Of a stretch of 11,260 bases of DNA, positions 1 through 8,300 are shown in pieces. The stretch is taken from contig JAEFCI010002980.1 of NCBI GenBank assembly GCA_017911155.1, forward strand, positions 1-11,260, in the 5' to 3' direction. Each line of letters opens with the position of its first letter. Within the stretch, counting starts at the first letter, position 1. Origin of the DNA: Olpidium bornovanus S191 (lineage: Eukaryota; Olpidiomycota). A model generated the notes under the pieces. It was not told where the DNA came from and ran no database searches. It worked only from the letters and a program-made list of their open reading frames with translations. The translations under genes and the position numbers were made by a program.

Positions 1-1
1 C

Positions 2-259
2 ATGGACAACAGGAACATCGTCCATCTGCTCTTCTCGGTGCTTGGAAAGGCTGGGTATGTCTCCTTGGGACACGCCCAACCCCCTGCCGACGAGCGCAGG
101 CTTACCCTCCAGGAGGCAAGGAACGCGTGGACGCTCCTCGGCGTGCGCGCGGAGATAACTGAGGCCGCCAAGCGCCGGCAGAGAATGACCGACAAGAGCG
201 GGGTCGTCCTAGGACCGCCTGGTGTGGCGCCGGATTCGCCGGATAATCGGGAGGACTGA
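2..259 (+). CDS. C-terminal part of an unrecognised protein, probably cut by the window edge
   Basis: The frame is open from the first complete codon to a TGA at 257-259 and gives 85 residues. An ATG lies at position 2, but only one base precedes it, so whether this is the true start or an internal Met of a longer protein cannot be decided; an internal Met is more likely. Third codon positions are strongly G/C-rich, as in the two long genes of the window, which argues for real coding. The middle part (LTLQEARNAWTLLGVRAE, then ITEAAKRRQRM) looks like two amphipathic helices with a basic end. The last 20 or so residues are Gly/Pro/Asp-rich and probably disordered. I recognise no family. A minus-strand frame (102-434, ATG start, 110 residues) overlaps the second half and is the main alternative. 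Confidence 0.55.
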   Translation: MDNRNIVHLLFSVLGKAGYVSLGHAQPPADERRLTLQEARNAWTLLGVRAEITEAAKRRQRMTDKSGVVLGPPGVAPDSPDNRED

Positions 260-471
260 GAGTCCGATATTCCCGTTCCGAGAGGAGAAGCAGCCTCGCG
301 ATCGGGGGATCCGGCATATTCCTCCGTTCCGTTCTTTCTCGTAACTGGGCAATCCGTAATGACACGGAGCCCACGAACTCGGCGATTACCGAAGAGAGCG
401 CTTCTTCCGCAAGTATGTTTTGAGCTCTTTGCATGAGGCTCGAATACCCAACGGACGCTTACGAGCGCTTA

Positions 472-479
472 TGACGTCA
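472..479. promoter_or_regulatory. TGACGTCA palindrome (CRE-type bZIP site)
   Basis: The perfect 8-bp palindrome TGACGTCA is the classical CRE element bound by eukaryotic CREB/ATF-type bZIP factors. It lies 213 bp after the stop of the left-edge gene, and no confident gene starts next to it, so a regulatory role is only a possibility. A single 8-mer can occur by chance. Confidence 0.15.
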
Positions 480-529
480 GGGTGCCCCGAAGGTGCACAG
501 TTTGATGCACGCGGTTTTGTCTCATAAGC

Positions 530-1138
530 CTAAATTAGAGAATTAGAACACACACACATACACACATACCGCCCCGCTTTTCCCCCACCCACCTCCCTCT
601 CCTTCCGCTCTAATTCACCTGGATTTCCACGAAATTTTCTCGCGGAACAAATGGTTTGGTTGCCTCGGCATCTCACGCAATAGCGTTTAAAACCGAAAGC
701 GCAGTCACCCACACCCCCCTGTACATTTTCCTCGCTGAACGCATGGTTGCCTCCGCCATTTGCGCGCGATGGCGATCCACCCCAACGAAATGCAACTTTA
801 CCCGTACATGCACGGCCCCCCGCAGGTCTCAAAAATCCCCCTGGAGGATTACGGAAGTGGGAAATGAAGGAAGCGTTTTCTTGGTTCTTGCGGGAGCCTC
901 GAGCGGGCTGATCTTGCACAGAAACGGCCGATTGCGGTTTGTGCCTTCGCTGCTGCGCATTTACTCCATGAGCGCCCGACTGTGTCAGTCCGCCTATTGC
1001 ATAATCATCGAGTTCTTCGAAAGGTGTCTGTTTCGAGGTACATCCAACCACCCAGGAGACTGAACGCTTTAGGCCGTGAATGTGGTTTTCGGTACCGTAT
1101 CGAAGTTGGCTATGAACTGCGGGTAATGTTCTAGTCAT
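530..1138 (-). CDS. Doubtful hypothetical protein, about 202 aa
   Basis: The stop-free frame runs over about 230 codons (roughly 1226 down to 530), which is long for DNA of this composition. The first ATG is at 1136-1138; an upstream TTG at 1189 is not a likely eukaryotic start. The protein would have no recognisable domain, no membrane segment and no ordered core. It ends in VCMCVCSNSLI, which is simply the translated CA/GT microsatellite at 548-570. Codon third positions show no G/C preference, unlike the two long genes, and a plus-strand frame (656-1063) overlaps it. It could be a recently arisen or non-coding open frame; I list it mainly because of its length. Confidence 0.22.
   Translation of the reverse strand: MTRTLPAVHSQLRYGTENHIHGLKRSVSWVVGCTSKQTPFEELDDYAIGGLTQSGAHGVNAQQRRHKPQSAVSVQDQPARGSRKNQENASFISHFRNPPGGFLRPAGGRACTGKVAFRWGGSPSRANGGGNHAFSEENVQGGVGDCAFGFKRYCVRCRGNQTICSARKFRGNPGELERKEREVGGGKAGRYVCMCVCSNSLI
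548..570. repeat. CA-type microsatellite
   Basis: An (AC)n tract interrupted by AT steps covers about 23 bp. A pyrimidine-rich stretch (C and T runs with short interruptions) follows up to about 610. Such tracts are typical of eukaryotic spacer DNA and slippage-prone. Confidence 0.85.
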
Positions 1139-1247
1139 GCGGAAGAAGTTCGGATTACATAACAAATTAAGGAGATCAGATAAATCCAATATCCCCTGCT
1201 TTACGGGCAGATATCGTAATTTCTAAAAATTATCCGTCGTAATCAAG

Positions 1248-1764
1248 ATGCCGGAAGTATAAGAGCTTCTCACGGCAGAAAATAACGTTCGTACGGACAT
1301 GTTTGAGGACCTCCTCAGCAAGCTGATCAAACACGAACATCCAGCCCACATCAACGCCGGCCAAGCGTTATGGAATCCGAAGTTGTCCAGCGTGCACAAC
1401 AGCTACGTCAAAGTGACATTAAGGGCGGCGAATTTTCGCGGATAAACCCAAAGATTCCAATTGTAAGCTGCTCGACGCAGAACCGCGTGCATGGAAGGAA
1501 GCCCTTTTATTATCGTCGACCTTTCCTGCCAAATTTCGCGTTTTCCCGTCGGTCTTCAACCGTTCTTTTACGCTAGGTGGCGTTCAGGCACATTCGTTGT
1601 TCTTCCTATTCCCTCCGCGCAAAACCTTAAAGGTTTGCTTATATTGTACCACATCCGAAACCTGCTTGCGTGCGCCAGTTCCCATGTCTTCTAAGACGAG
1701 AATCAACCACGACGATTCGGTCAGCGCGGTAACCACATGTCCGGCGCAAACACCGACAATGTAA
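1248..1764 (+). pseudogene. Broken coding sequence of unknown family (one early stop, one frameshift)
   Basis: From the ATG at 1248 one frame reads four codons, then TAA (1260-1262), then 60 coding-like codons to TAA at 1443-1445. This part includes MFEDLLSKLIKHEHP and WNPKLSSVHNSYVKV and has a clear G/C preference at third positions. From a TTTT run at 1433-1436 the neighbouring frame continues in the same style (KLLDAEPRAWKEALLLSS) to TAA at 1762-1764. One extra base in the T run would explain the switch. Together the pieces cover about 170 codons. This suggests a decayed gene or transposon remnant, or a sequencing indel. The family is not recognised. Two other plus-strand frames with ATG starts (1370-1576 and 1491-1694) overlap and are less convincing. 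Confidence 0.35.
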
Positions 1765-1911
1765 AGGGTTCAACATTTAAGCCCTCTCCGACAGCATCCA
1801 GAACGGCCACGGTGAGCCGAGCCATCGGGTTATAGTATACGTCGCGGGAGGCAGGGAAGACACGAAAAAGTCCTTTAAATATCGCTAAATAAACCGCAAT
1901 TTTCAAGCGCT

Positions 1912-2880
1912 TCAGGCGCGGTCGGGAGTCTTGGCGGGGACATCCGAAACCTGGTTTTCGGCCACCTGATCGGAGTCTTGGTGCAACACTTTAAGATGAG
2001 TGGCGGCCGCCTCGTACACTTCGAGAATGTCGGGGGGGTCGGGGTGCGTATTGACGTAGCCGTGGTCGTAACCGACCACTACGCGCTGCTCGCGGAGGAC
2101 GCCGGCCGCCCTAAGGGAAGAGGCGTACTTCTCGGCTTCGTCGCGCAGGAAATCCAGCTCGGAGACGATCACCACGGCGGGGGCGACGCCCTCCAGGTTG
2201 CGCGCATTGTCCTCGAAAGCCGGCGACGCCATCCACTCCCCTCTCCGCTCGCGTTCAGGGATGTAGGCGTTGTTGAACATTCGTGCCATCCAAGGCGGTA
2301 CGAGGGGCTTAGCCAAGCGTTGACGCTTCAGCTCAACAGGCGTCACCAAGTCCAGAACCGGATAGGACAGGACCTGAAGAGAGATCTTGGGTCCTCCGTT
2401 ATCCCGGGCCAACCGGGAAACGACGGCAGCGATGTTTCCGCCGGCGCTATGGCCACTGACGGCGAGCCTCCCGCCGTTCCAGCCGTTGGCGGCGCCGCCG
2501 TTCTCGGCAACCCAGCACACCACCTCGAAACTCTGCAGCGGAGCGACGGGGTACGGGTGCTGCGGTGCCAGGTAGTAGTCGACGTTCAGGACCGTGATCC
2601 CGGCACGCACGCAAAGGAAGCGGCAGAGGTGGTCGTCCTGGTCAGGGTCGCCGAAAACAAAGCCGCCCCCGTGGAAGTTGACCAGGACCGGCGGGGGTTG
2701 GCGGTGTTCGGTGGCGGGCGGGAAGTACACCTTGCAGTTTACGGGGCCGAAGGTGGTCGGCACCGTGATGCTGCGCTCGTCTGGCGCGTACTCCGGCAAA
2801 AGGCGCTTCCTCGGACGAAACCAGAAAAAAACGGGCAGGAAGGACTGCATCGCGCGGGCGAGGACGGTGGAAAGGCCCAT
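1912..2880 (-). CDS. Alpha/beta hydrolase of the HSL (hormone-sensitive lipase) type, carboxylesterase
   Basis: The protein has 322 residues from the ATG at 2878-2880, the usual size of HSL-family (alpha/beta hydrolase fold-3) esterases. Family landmarks are complete and in order: oxyanion-hole HGGG at residues 70-73, nucleophile elbow GHSAGG with Ser145, the acid motif D-x-L-R-D-E with Asp243, and YDHGY with His273 as catalytic base. The conserved strand VDYYLAPQHPYP (about 100-111) is also typical. Members hydrolyse short to medium acyl esters or related substrates; the true substrate is unknown. The elbow has His where the bacterial HSL consensus has Asp (GDSAGG). The N terminus carries a short hydrophobic stretch (SFLPVFFWF, 13-21) followed by basic residues, perhaps a membrane contact. 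The chosen ATG has G at -3 and +4; longer forms are possible (see 2881-3294). A 408-codon frame on the opposite strand (1978-3204) is a shadow. Confidence 0.9.
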   Translation of the reverse strand: MGLSTVLARAMQSFLPVFFWFRPRKRLLPEYAPDERSITVPTTFGPVNCKVYFPPATEHRQPPPVLVNFHGGGFVFGDPDQDDHLCRFLCVRAGITVLNVDYYLAPQHPYPVAPLQSFEVVCWVAENGGAANGWNGGRLAVSGHSAGGNIAAVVSRLARDNGGPKISLQVLSYPVLDLVTPVELKRQRLAKPLVPPWMARMFNNAYIPERERRGEWMASPAFEDNARNLEGVAPAVVIVSELDFLRDEAEKYASSLRAAGVLREQRVVVGYDHGYVNTHPDPPDILEVYEAAATHLKVLHQDSDQVAENQVSDVPAKTPDRA

Positions 2881-3294
2881 CTCGTCTGGCCTGACTCCTC
2901 TTCCCTGCCGCTTCTCTCTGCGTCTCCGAGTTGGGGTTGGGGGATGGTTGGCGCCGGAGGTTTGCGGACCCGCGGAGTCCGCCGGGGCAGGTATTCTCGT
3001 TCCGGCTCCCCACCGGGGGTGTCGGCGGGCCACCCCCGTTTTCGACTCATGGCCTCCATGCCGCCCACCCGGCAACGCCCGGATACCGCCGCCCACCCGC
3101 CGAGACCAAGCGGCAGCTTGCATTCCTTCGACGTTTCCGCTTTTCCGCTTCTGCTGCCCGTCCGCCACTGCGTTTTGCTTTTGTTCACCTTTAAGTTTCC
3201 CTAGTTTCTTCTGGGAAGTGCGTGATGCTTTGCTTCTCCCCGTCCCAAACAGACCAGACCCGCCCCCCGCAACGCCAACGTCGGCATCGCCCAC
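2881..3294 (-). other. Open upstream extension of the hydrolase frame: 5' UTR or alternative N terminus
   Basis: The hydrolase frame stays open for 138 codons upstream of the ATG at 2880 and is closed by an in-frame TGA near 3311-3313. The outermost start (3292-3294) is GTG, unlikely in a eukaryote. An ATG at 3121-3123 would give a 403-residue protein. Its first 25 residues (beginning MQAAAWSRRVGGGIRALPGG) are rich in Ala, Gly and Arg and lack acidic residues, like a mitochondrial or plastid targeting sequence. The rest is Arg/Pro/Gly-rich and probably disordered. Transcript data are needed to choose between a leader region and a targeted isoform. Confidence 0.4.
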
Positions 3295-3309
3295 CTCACG
3301 AACGACCGC

Positions 3310-3345
3310 TCTTCAGTTTCCGTATTTCAGTGCGGCAATTATGAT
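3310..3345. repeat. 36-bp direct repeat, copy 1
   Basis: This copy is identical to 3417-3452 except for one base (T at 3340, C at 3447); the first 30 bases match exactly. The copies are 107 bp apart. Both lie upstream of the minus-strand hydrolase gene (about 190 bp from the ATG at 3123, 430 bp from the ATG at 2880). Confidence 0.9.
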
Positions 3346-3416
3346 GATATACGAAGTCCACTCTCTCGACATCCTTTCTGCACCGCCGGGTCTTCAGCGC
3401 GTCAAGGACAAAACTA

Positions 3417-3452
3417 TCTTCAGTTTCCGTATTTCAGTGCGGCAATCATGAT
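3417..3452. repeat. 36-bp direct repeat, copy 2
   Basis: This is the second copy of the repeat that starts at 3310. It begins TCTTCAGTTTCCGTATTTCA and ends with GGCAATCATGAT. Outside the 36 bp the two copies diverge at once, so the duplication is short and sharply bounded. Confidence 0.9.
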
Positions 3453-3517
3453 AAAACGTGTTCAAACAACGCCGACGGGCCTGCTACTGGGCGATTTTCC
3501 GTGGGCCTTGAATTTCC

Positions 3518-3691
3518 TCAGCTTGCTAATCCTTGTTTCCGCCATAACTCTCCACTTTTCACTTCCGCGGCGTCGTCAACTATAACCATCAGGTATAATG
3601 CAGCAAATACCAGCGCTACGCATGTGGTTCTGAATGTGAACGCTGACCATTCATTTAACTCATATACCGGGACAGAGGTACTACTGGCCAT
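3518..3691 (-). CDS. Possible small membrane protein, 57 aa
   Basis: An ATG at 3689-3691 opens a 57-codon frame ending in TGA at 3518-3520. It would encode a protein with one likely membrane segment (CVALVFAALYLMVIV, residues 24-38), an acidic patch (DDAAEV) and a basic C-terminal end. Directly upstream in the same frame, after a single TGA (3695-3697), lies another 48-codon frame that starts with ATG at 3841. It reads like protein (for example LIEPKSFDPFRTFKIIGKEW). The two together may be one gene broken by a stop codon. The plus strand is also free of stops over 3348-3872 but has no early ATG. No family is recognised, and chance open frames cannot be excluded. Confidence 0.2.
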   Translation of the reverse strand: MASSTSVPVYELNEWSAFTFRTTCVALVFAALYLMVIVDDAAEVKSGELWRKQGLAS

Positions 3692-3941
3692 ACGTCACCA
3701 GATCCACTCCTTTCCAATAATCTTGAATGTTCTAAAAGGATCAAAGCTCTTTGGCTCAATCAACATGTCTGCCTCCTTAATAGGAAGAACGGGCACCATT
3801 CTCATGTATGGAAGGGAGGTGGCGATATATCTTGAAAACATGGTTTATGGACACCAACTGCGTCATTCATGAAGTCCCCAGTTTCTAAATGCCGGGCGGG
3901 CTAATGATTTCTTTTTCTTTCTTCCCTGAGCGTGGTTGTAA

Positions 3942-3968
3942 TTTTTTTTTTTTTCCCCCCCCCCCCCC
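3942..3968 (+). repeat. T13C14 homopolymer pair
   Basis: Thirteen T are followed directly by fourteen C; after one T, five more C follow, and the pyrimidine-rich stretch runs on to about 3990. The tract sits in spacer DNA and distorts the predicted frames around it (poly-Phe/Pro or poly-Gly/Lys). Confidence 0.95.
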
Positions 3969-4491
3969 TCCCCCGCCTTTTCTCGCGCCCCGCGCCGCCG
4001 TTCTTTTGGTCGCCGGCCTCCCCGTCTTTCCGGAGAAAGTGGCTTGATTTCCCGGCGGAGCTCATGGAACAAATTGACCTCTTTCCAAGCCTGTATTTTT
4101 TAGACTCCTCTGCTTGCTATGGATTCTTCCCCCCCGCATTTATCTAAAATTGCGTACATATCACGAAACATTCACGTCACCTAAAAGCATGTAATGAGAG
4201 GATGCGATGAAAAGGGAAAACGACCTCTTCGATCCCACAGAGCACTTAACCCAGCGTTGGAGCTTGGTTTCCGTTTGCATGGTCTATCGATATGTCTCGG
4301 GCGCGGCTGGGGCCAACCTTCGGGTACTTGAAAGACCAGACAGCCAGACAGGAACGTCGAAACAAACGATAAAACTTTCGGATGCGTGAAGGCGAACCAG
4401 CTGCATCCGTGGTTCTGAGTACAGATCATGATCGCCTCGCAATACGTCATTTGCAGGATGGTTGAGGTGGGGCAGAGACTAAGTTTCCAAC
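3969..4491. other. Spacer with no supported gene
   Basis: Only short overlapping frames on both strands are present. A minus-strand frame (4181-4588, about 135 codons from an ATG at 4588) runs opposite to the coding-like stretch that begins at 4492. I see no domain or codon preference in it. Confidence 0.4.
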
Positions 4492-4960
4492 GTGATCGAT
4501 AGCCATGGTCTCGAAGGCTTCTGGAAAGACAAACGAACCTACGTGACCATGGTTCCCCGCATGCTCGGACGACTGCTGGAAAAGGCATTACGCCAGTTCG
4601 CACATTTCGATTCCATTGCGGATCTCACCGTTACGGCAAATGGCTCGCTTAAGTTAGCTCTATGGCATACAATCTGCGCTTATGTCCGAAGTTTGAAAAG
4701 GGACTCAAAATCCTCGTTGATCCTCAGCGAGCATGCACCATGTGAAAGGTCACCCGACCATCGTGGCGTCGGCCGCCCGCTCAACGTGTTCGTTGCGGAC
4801 GGGCTACCGCCGGGCACCGTGCAAAACTGCCGACGCGTCATTCAACAAGGTTCGCGACACTGTGAAGCACGGGAAGTGGCCTCCCATCGACGTCTTCAAC
4901 GTACTCTCCCTTCCCGGCGGAGAGAGCTTGTCATGGTCATTCGCCTCCAACAACACTTAA
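4492..4960 (+). pseudogene. Coding-like stretch spread over three frames, unknown family
   Basis: One frame is open from 4492 to 4980 (first ATG 4549) and reads well at first (GFWKDKRTYVTMVPRMLGR). A second frame from the ATG at 4662 gives 27 protein-like codons (KFEKGLKILVDPQRACTM) and stops at TGA 4743-4745. A third, starting with ATG at 4733, gives 75 codons to TAA at 4958-4960. Its end (DTVKHGKWPPIDVFNVLSLP, then GGESLSWSFASNNT) shows a strong G/C preference at third positions. The simplest reading is one old coding sequence with frameshifts. A genuine small gene at 4733-4960, or exons of a spliced gene, are alternatives. No family is recognised. Confidence 0.3.
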
Positions 4961-5036
4961 ATCATGATAAGGTGGATTAAATTACCGTAAGCGTCATCAT
5001 GACGGCATTTGTTTTCCATGCTGGCCTCGTCACAGC

Positions 5037-5336
5037 ATGCTTGCTTGTTTCATCGGGAGGAGAAAAGGAGAGAAAAATTATAAAATCCGTGCAAAACGCA
5101 GCCTGAAGCATCGAGTCCCAGCACGGGTTTCAGCTTCCATAGCTCTCATACACGAGGCCAGGGACTTTTTCATGCTGCCCTGCCAGAAACAGTTTTTTCA
5201 TCAACTTATCGGGACAGGCTTTGAGCAAACATATTTAAGAATTACAGTGGTGTACACCTCCCATTGCCCAAGCAATGTTAACCCCCCTCCAATTTCAACC
5301 GTGAGCCACTGTCTGCGAGGGCAAACATTTTCCTAA
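5037..5336 (+). CDS. Possible small hypothetical protein, 99 aa
   Basis: The frame begins with an ATG at 5037 and ends with TAA at 5334-5336, just before the convergent 3' end of the long minus-strand gene (5349). The N-terminal 35 residues are basic (GRRKGEKNYKIRAKRSLKHR). The middle is mixed (IALIHEARDFFMLPCQKQFF) and the C-terminal third is Ser/Pro-rich. No domain, signal peptide or clear membrane segment is visible. It may equally be the 3' untranslated region of the neighbouring gene read on the wrong strand. Confidence 0.25.
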   Translation: MLACFIGRRKGEKNYKIRAKRSLKHRVPARVSASIALIHEARDFFMLPCQKQFFHQLIGTGFEQTYLRITVVYTSHCPSNVNPPPISTVSHCLRGQTFS

Positions 5337-5348
5337 ATGGTGCGCCAA

Positions 5349-8300
5349 TCACGCACAGCCTTTCTCCGCACGCGATGCTCGGTCTGGCCACACCGCGCCG
5401 CCGCAAGACACGCGGGCGGTGTGGGCCACGGCCGGAGCGGGCAGGAACTCGGCCTCCACCATACGCTCCACGAACTCGTCAAGCGCTTTGCCGATTTCCG
5501 GCACGCACTCCGATATGATGTCTTCGAGGAGGCTGTCAGCCGCGCTGCTCGTACATCGAACGCAGCGAGGAAAACAGTTCAAAGGATCAGAGCTCCGGCC
5601 TCACTAGGGAAGACGCGGCTGATAACCGTATTTGACGGAGATCAACGTACTCGGCAATGAGTTTAGAAATCTCCATTGGAGCGTCGAGAGTGAAGGAAGC
5701 TGTTCCATAGTCGGGGACAAGCTCATCAAGATCGTCTGCACGTTTTCCAACCGTCGTCTTGACAGCTGTCGCATTCAGCTCAGAAGCCTGCCTGGCTTCC
5801 TCCGCTGACGACGGCTGACGTGGCCGAACATCCATTTCCTCACAAGTGATTCTATAACGTCCGTCGCTATCGCGTTTCAAGTCATCCACAGTGGAAGCAA
5901 CATCCTTTGGCTTCGCCACCTCTAATTCCTTTGCGATCCCGGCTACCGGTTGCGAATATCCTGCCGACGCGTCTCCAATTTTCGGACTGGATGGAGCGTT
6001 GGTTGCCGCTTTTTCATGGAAAGCTGCATCAAAATCCGCCGCGACGGTGGCGTCATGTCTGCAGGTGCGTGTGCTACCAGTTGTTGCTGCGGCCAATTTT
6101 GAACGCTTCGGATGACACTCGATCACACAATTCTCCGCAGCGGCTATGAGGTGTGGCGGACCATAATCCGGGACGCGTCCCGCTTGACCTACCGCAATTT
6201 CGTCGCTAATGTTCTTGTCGTTATCTGGATTGCCCTCGGTGACCTGGACCGCTGCGTCAAAACACATGGTGGCGTGGGGGGCGATATCCCGTCGTGGTGA
6301 GCGCGGCGTTTCCCGCTGGATGATCACCTTGCGGACCCGCGGCCGTGTGGTTCGCGGCACTGCCGTCTGCTGCGCCCTTGCCTGCCAGAAACCCGCGGCT
6401 TCAGCGACCATCTCTCGAAACAGCGCGAGTTCTTTGCAAATGTCGGATAAGCCCGAGTTCTCGGCGCTCAAAACCGGCCTTGAGCCGGCGGCGTCGATCG
6501 GATCTGCTGGCGACAAGGACGAGCCCGTTTGGACGAAATTTGCGGTCTGATTGGGACGCTCGATCTGCGGCACCCCGGTCACACCGCTTACGGGATGCAG
6601 AACGTGAGTTTTGCCACTTGGTTCAGTGGACTCTTCTCGGAAAAGGCAAGGCTCGCCGCACGACTGCGATTCGGAAGGCTGGTGCAATGATGGTGACTGC
6701 CCGCATCGCGAGTGCGTCGGCGAGGGATTGGATGCCGATCTTCGAAGCGGAGAACTATACTTCGTTACGTTCGGGCGATTACAGTACCCGAGTTTCGCAA
6801 ATAGGGGTTCTAGCGGCTGCTGATCTTGCGCAGCAGGCGGCGGCCAAAAGGTGCACGGTGCACGTTCGGGGGCTTGCTGCACAGACGAATCCTCCGCTGC
6901 TGGGGACGGCTCAAACATGAATGCTTGTGCTGTAGGATGCTGTGTGGGGTGACTGTAAGATGCTAGCGATACCTTATTTGCAGATGTAGTTGCCAGCGAA
7001 ACTTGCGATCCCTGCGCGTTAACCTGCGATTGCGTGGGCTGCCGATCCAACAATGCTGTGGCAGTCCCGCTGAGTAGTTGTTCCAGTGCAGAGTTTGGCG
7101 ACGGCGCGAGGCTCAATTCTGTCTCAAATGAGGGTGGACCGGAGGCTGCAGCGGGAGCAGTCGGCGAATCAAAACCAAGGTCTCGAAAAGCCGGAAGTTG
7201 GTTATCGCCATCTGTGCTCTCGTCCGGCTGTCGGGAGTTCGGATCATCAGGGGCAGACAGAAAAATGTCGTCACGACCAAGATCAATAACTTCATTCTGC
7301 CCGCCACTAGACGACCCGACGGCGAGAGTTTCATGCGGTGCTGTCGGACCAGACGATTCTGTCGCCGCATCACCGGCCGGCGGCGCGATGGGGAGTGATA
7401 ATGCGCTTCGGCCGCCGGCCGCAGCGCGGCCACCGTGTCTAAGCGGCTGGCGGCGGCGCAACGTCCTGCCCCTTCGCTTCGCCGCCGTTCGCTCCTTCTC
7501 CCGTTCCGCAGACATTTTGTTCCACGCGTCCTCCAGCGCGTGGTCGGCAGCCCGCACGGACTCGAACGGGTCCTTGTGATCCCGCCGCATTCTGAGCCCA
7601 GTCGTCGTCCGGTGCGACCGGTCGACGTCATCGGGGACCGCGAACGGCGGCCGCAGCTTTCCCTTTCCTGCTTCCTGCGAACCGTCGGCCGTCCGGGACG
7701 GGCGTTTGCCGGCGACGGGCGGTCCCTGCGCGGCCTTTGCCGGGATCGCCTGGCTCGCCCCGTCGGGGTCCTTGCGCACGGGAAACCGCTGGTCGCGAGA
7801 GACGTAGTACTCAAGATTCTGCTGCCGCATCGCGGAGGAAGTCGGCGACGGGCTCTTGTACCGCCCAAACGCGCGGCGCTCGTACTCGAGGACCTTCCGC
7901 TCGTACTCCCGCCGCTGCTGCGCCGCCGCGCTCTTGGACTGAGACGAGTGCTCGCTCGGCACCTTGAGCGCGCCCCCAGTCTGCGACTGGACGAAGCTGC
8001 TCAGTCCGCCGGACGATCTGGCGACCATCGCCGGAAGGTTATGAGAAGGCGACTTTTTCCCGGCTGCGACGCCGTCGACCCGGGGAGACGGTGTCCCAAC
8101 CTGCTCCGACCCGCTGACGCCGCCGAGCCCGGGGCACGGTGTCCCAACCTGCTCCGGCCCGCTGACGCCGCCGAGCCCGGGGCACGGTGTCCCAACCTGC
8201 TCCGACCCGCCGACGCCGCCGTCGCAGGATCTGGCGGCGCAAGGCGCCCCTGCGGACGCCTCCCCTTCCGTCGCCGCTTCGACAACCGTGCCGTTCGGAG

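Noticed and set aside
102..434. 110-residue minus-strand frame with ATG start
   Set aside because: Its first part looks protein-like, but the second half is antisense to the GC3-rich left-edge frame and is Arg/Ser/Pro-rich. The plus-strand call is better.
1978..3204. 408-codon plus-strand frame
   Set aside because: It is exactly antisense to the hydrolase, whose catalytic motifs are complete. GC-rich codons on one strand keep the other strand free of stops.
2594..3451. 285-codon plus-strand frame
   Set aside because: It overlaps the hydrolase N terminus on the other strand, lacks a domain and begins at ordinary GC-rich sequence.
8071..8214. CRISPR array
   Set aside because: The 48-bp units are directly adjacent with no spacers and are in frame inside a gene.
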